From assembly GCA_052400685.1 (NCBI GenBank), contig JBQTGJ010000036.1: a DNA stretch of 8,292 bases; one strand, 5' to 3'. The position numbers were made by a program, and so were the translations under genes. This stretch comes from CAZHHH01 sp052400685. GTDB lineage: Bacteria; Bacteroidota; Bacteroidia; Bacteroidales; Marinilabiliaceae. Shown here one piece after another: positions 6,469 to 8,292 of the stretch (positions are counted from its first letter, which is position 1; the number at the start of each line of letters is the position of its first letter). A model generated the notes under the pieces. That model saw nothing but the letters and a program-made list of their open reading frames with translations. It was not told where the DNA came from and did not search any database.

Positions 6469-6488
6469 CTTATTTGGTTATTTGTGCT

Positions 6489-6496
6489 TACCTTTG
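6489..6496 (+). promoter_or_regulatory. Candidate -7 element of the higBA promoter
   Basis: TACCTTTG matches the Bacteroidota TAnnTTTG consensus exactly. No TTTG is found at the ideal upstream distance (the nearest, at 6473-6476, is too close), and the operator palindrome occupies that position. The predicted start near 6503 would give a leader of roughly a dozen bases. No strong Shine-Dalgarno is seen before the ATG at 6515, which is usual in this phylum. Confidence 0.5.
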
Positions 6497-6514
6497 CATT
6501 AGAAATTATCGAAT

Positions 6515-6835
6515 ATGGAAATTGTATTTGAAACAGATTATTTGGAGCAGCTATATACCGAGGGTAAAGCAAAAGGCAAAAAGTATCGCTATCCCAAAGG
6601 ATTGATTTCTAAATACAAACAGACCATAGATAAATTAAGAGTTGCTAATAGAGTTGAGGATTTATTTCTATTGAGAAGTTTGAATTATGAAAAATTAATT
6701 GGAGACAAAAAAGGATTAGAATCTGTTCGGGTAAATCAACAATATCGAATAGAATTTCGAAGTGCCGTAGAAGGTGAAGAACCCGATACCATTACAATAT
6801 GCTCAATTATTGAATTAAGCAAACATTACAGGTAA
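6515..6835 (+). CDS. higB: HigB-like toxin (RelE/ParE superfamily)
   Basis: This 106-residue protein has the usual size for HigB-family type II toxins, which are ribosome-dependent mRNA interferases. Family features include an N-terminal strand (MEIVFETDYLEQLY), a basic helical segment (about 15-45), the signature LRSLNYEKLIGDKKGLESVRV (in two parts, 53-62 and 63-73), NQQYRIEF (74-81), and a C-terminal ICSIIELSKHYR with the typical His-Tyr end. It is encoded upstream of its antitoxin, the reversed order typical of higBA, and ends 11 bp before the higA start, so the two are almost certainly co-transcribed. Codon use is AT-rich, unlike topB, suggesting horizontal acquisition. The gene looks intact. 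Toxicity is inferred from family membership. Confidence 0.88.
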   Translation: MEIVFETDYLEQLYTEGKAKGKKYRYPKGLISKYKQTIDKLRVANRVEDLFLLRSLNYEKLIGDKKGLESVRVNQQYRIEFRSAVEGEEPDTITICSIIELSKHYR

Positions 6836-6846
6836 ACGCTGAAATT

Positions 6847-7941
6847 ATGACAACACAAAATAATATATTACCATTTGAAGCAACACATCCGGGAATTTTA
6901 ATAAAAGACGAATTGGATGCAAGGCCTGATTTGAAACAAAAAGACTTAGCAAAAGAACTTGGAGTTAAAGCTTCATTTTTAAATGAAATTATCAAGGGTA
7001 AAAGACCTGTCACAGCTGATATTGCCATTTTATTAGAAAAAATATTCGAAATACCTGCTGATTATTGGATGAAATTCCAATCTCAATATGAGATAGATAA
7101 GGCTCGAATTAAAGAGAAAAATATTGCAAAGCTTAAAAATATTGAGATTTGGAAAATGATAAAAGAATATGTCCCGGTTAATTACTTTAAAAAACTGGGT
7201 TATCTCAATGATGATCTTGAAAAGGATATTCTAGCCATTAAAGAAATATATAATGTGGAAAATATTGATGATTTAGTGTCTGTTTATGCTAAGAATAAAT
7301 TTGCCTTTTATCGAAAATCAGAAAAACTTCAGGTTGACGAAAAAAATATGTTTGCATGGAGTTCTTTAGCGCTGCATGAGGCTAAAATTCAAACTGTAAA
7401 TACGTTTAAGTTTGAAAACATAGCGCAATTGTGTATTGAATTAAACAGTGTTTTTCTTAATAACGAAAGAACAATTGAAAATGTAAAATCAACTTTGAAT
7501 CAATATGGTATTAAACTGGTTTTAATTCCAAAACTTGAAAAAATGCCAGTTGATGGATTTTCTTTTTGGTCGGGTAATAATCCTGCTATAGCTATAACTT
7601 TAAGACACAACCGTATTGATAATTTTGCTTTTACTGTAATGCATGAAATAGGTCACATAGATCTGCATTTAAGAAATAATAAGGAAAAAAGCTTTTTGGA
7701 TTTAACAACGAAAGACAGGACTGATACCTATGAAGCAGAAGCAGACTCATTTGCCCAGCAAAAATTGATTTCAAAAGAGTGCTGGAATGATGTTTTGAGT
7801 AACGATTTCCCCTTAGATGATGATAAACTCATTGAAATAGGAGAGAAATATAACATCAATCCGGCAATTCTTCAGGGTCGGGTTTGTTTTGAAAAAAATC
7901 ATTATGCTCTAAAGACAAAAATTGACAAAACGTTGAAGTAA
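6847..7941 (+). CDS. higA: HigA-like antitoxin fused to ImmA/IrrE-type zinc peptidase
   Basis: This 364-residue protein is far longer than a simple HigA (about 100 residues). The N-terminus has the HigA/VapI signature THPGILIKDELDARPDLKQ (13-31) and an XRE-type helix-turn-helix (about 30-65: QKDLAKELGV, SFLNEIIKGKRPVT, LEKIFEIPADYW). A helical middle region (about 80-190) leads into a C-terminal metallopeptidase domain with HEIGH (His266, Glu267, His270) and the downstream acidic motif YEAEADSFAQQ (295-305), which should supply the third zinc ligand. The role is to neutralise the toxin encoded just upstream and repress the shared promoter. The peptidase might cleave a partner or the antitoxin portion itself, as ImmA and IrrE cleave repressors, but this is inference. 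The key zinc motif is intact. Fusions of this layout exist in databases, so the architecture is not new, but its mechanism is poorly defined. Confidence 0.88.
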   Translation: MTTQNNILPFEATHPGILIKDELDARPDLKQKDLAKELGVKASFLNEIIKGKRPVTADIAILLEKIFEIPADYWMKFQSQYEIDKARIKEKNIAKLKNIEIWKMIKEYVPVNYFKKLGYLNDDLEKDILAIKEIYNVENIDDLVSVYAKNKFAFYRKSEKLQVDEKNMFAWSSLALHEAKIQTVNTFKFENIAQLCIELNSVFLNNERTIENVKSTLNQYGIKLVLIPKLEKMPVDGFSFWSGNNPAIAITLRHNRIDNFAFTVMHEIGHIDLHLRNNKEKSFLDLTTKDRTDTYEAEADSFAQQKLISKECWNDVLSNDFPLDDDKLIEIGEKYNINPAILQGRVCFEKNHYALKTKIDKTLK

Positions 7942-8111
7942 CGGTAGGTAAGAATTTGTAAACGTAATGGTCCGGTCGGCTTTCCGGGAATATTACCTCC
8001 AGCAGTTCCATTAGCCGCAGGCGACAAGCTACGTGCCATGCCGCCACATGTTTTCGTCGTATGTAAAAAGCTCCGCTTTTCAATATTTCAACAATTATCC
8101 GTATGTAAAAA
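7942..8111. other. Gene-free region after the toxin-antitoxin operon
   Basis: No supported gene is present. GTATGTAAAAAGC occurs at 8059-8071 and again at 8101-8113, 42 bp apart, which matches the period of the array that follows and suggests degenerate earlier units. A small stem AAAAGC-TCC-GCTTTT lies inside the first of these. GC content rises again after about 7965, so the AT-rich segment seems to end close to the higA stop. The minus-strand frame crossing this region overlaps the end of higA and the repeat array and is not considered real. Confidence 0.45.
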
Positions 8112-8292
8112 GCGTCCTTTTTTGCCGGGGAAGCCATGTCGGTATCTACACGGCGTCCTTTTTTGTCTAGGGAAGCCATGTAGGTATCTACACGGCGTCC
8201 TTTTTTGTCTGGGAGGCCATGTAGGTATCTACACGGCGTCCTTTTTTGTCTGGGAAGCCATGTAGGTATCTACACGGCGTCCTTTTTTGTCT
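8112..8292 (+). repeat. 41-bp tandem repeat of hairpin + T6 units (runs off window)
   Basis: Units start at 8112, 8153, 8195, 8236 and 8277 (lengths 41, 42, 41 and 41, then cut by the edge). Each unit reads GCGTCC, TTTTTT, G, a short G-rich link, then GCC-A-TGTAG-GTAT-CTACA-C-GGC, whose last GC overlaps the next unit. Hairpins fall at 8133-8154, 8175-8196, 8216-8237 and 8257-8278, each followed four bases later by T6. The first hairpin has one mismatch (TGTCG). The period is not a multiple of three and no variable spacers occur, so the array is neither coding nor CRISPR. Confidence 0.9.

Noticed and set aside
7856..8179. Minus-strand 107-codon frame overlapping the end of higA and the tandem array
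   Set aside because: Part is antisense to higA and part lies in a 41-bp repeat whose period is not divisible by three. Its N-terminal part is simply translated repeat.
8038..8265. Plus-strand 75-codon frame in the tandem array
   Set aside because: The apparent repeated peptide changes frame between units because units are 41-42 bp long, so there is no conserved protein repeat.
8112..8292. CRISPR array
   Set aside because: The units are contiguous and nearly identical over their whole length, with no unique spacers and no cas genes.

Overview
The window most likely comes from a member of the Bacteroidota. This is inferred from a TAnnTTTG-type promoter element before the toxin gene, a candidate TTTG/TAtcTTcG promoter before topB, weak Shine-Dalgarno sequences, the Bacteroidota-like form of topoisomerase III, and an intergenic space filled with hairpin-rich repeats whose spurious translations are familiar from that phylum. 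No rRNA, tRNA, CRISPR array, integrase or transposase is visible.

Layout: (1) 1-955 is an array of a composite non-coding repeat running off the left edge. (2) 970-2175 (minus strand) encodes a complete 12-helix major facilitator superfamily transporter. (3) 2290-3596 holds a second block of the same repeat in the same orientation, including three almost identical tandem copies. (4) 3703-6066 (plus strand) encodes a type IA topoisomerase III with two C-terminal zinc-finger/repeat modules. (5) 6061-6514 is a non-coding spacer with three consecutive perfect short-loop hairpins, an inverted repeat, and a promoter/operator region. (6) 6515-7941 is an AT-rich type II toxin-antitoxin operon: a HigB-like RNase followed by a HigA-like antitoxin fused to an ImmA/IrrE-type zinc peptidase. 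(7) 7942-8292 is non-coding and ends in a 41-bp tandem repeat in which every unit reads as a hairpin followed by T6, running off the right edge.

Only four protein genes are supported. The transporter and topB diverge from the central repeat block and show no functional link. higB and higA form one operon, with a palindrome placed where the antitoxin or toxin-antitoxin complex could repress it. The other open reading frames, including three identical 60-codon frames, are by-products of the repeats or antisense shadows.

The most unusual content is the non-coding DNA. The composite repeat has two modules: one with three hairpins, and one with helically spaced AATT motifs plus a C5/G5 hairpin. 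One copy carries a paired G-C to A-T change that preserves a stem. Together with the triple-hairpin element after topB and the terminator-like array at the right edge, at least three different families of structured repeats lie within 8.3 kb.
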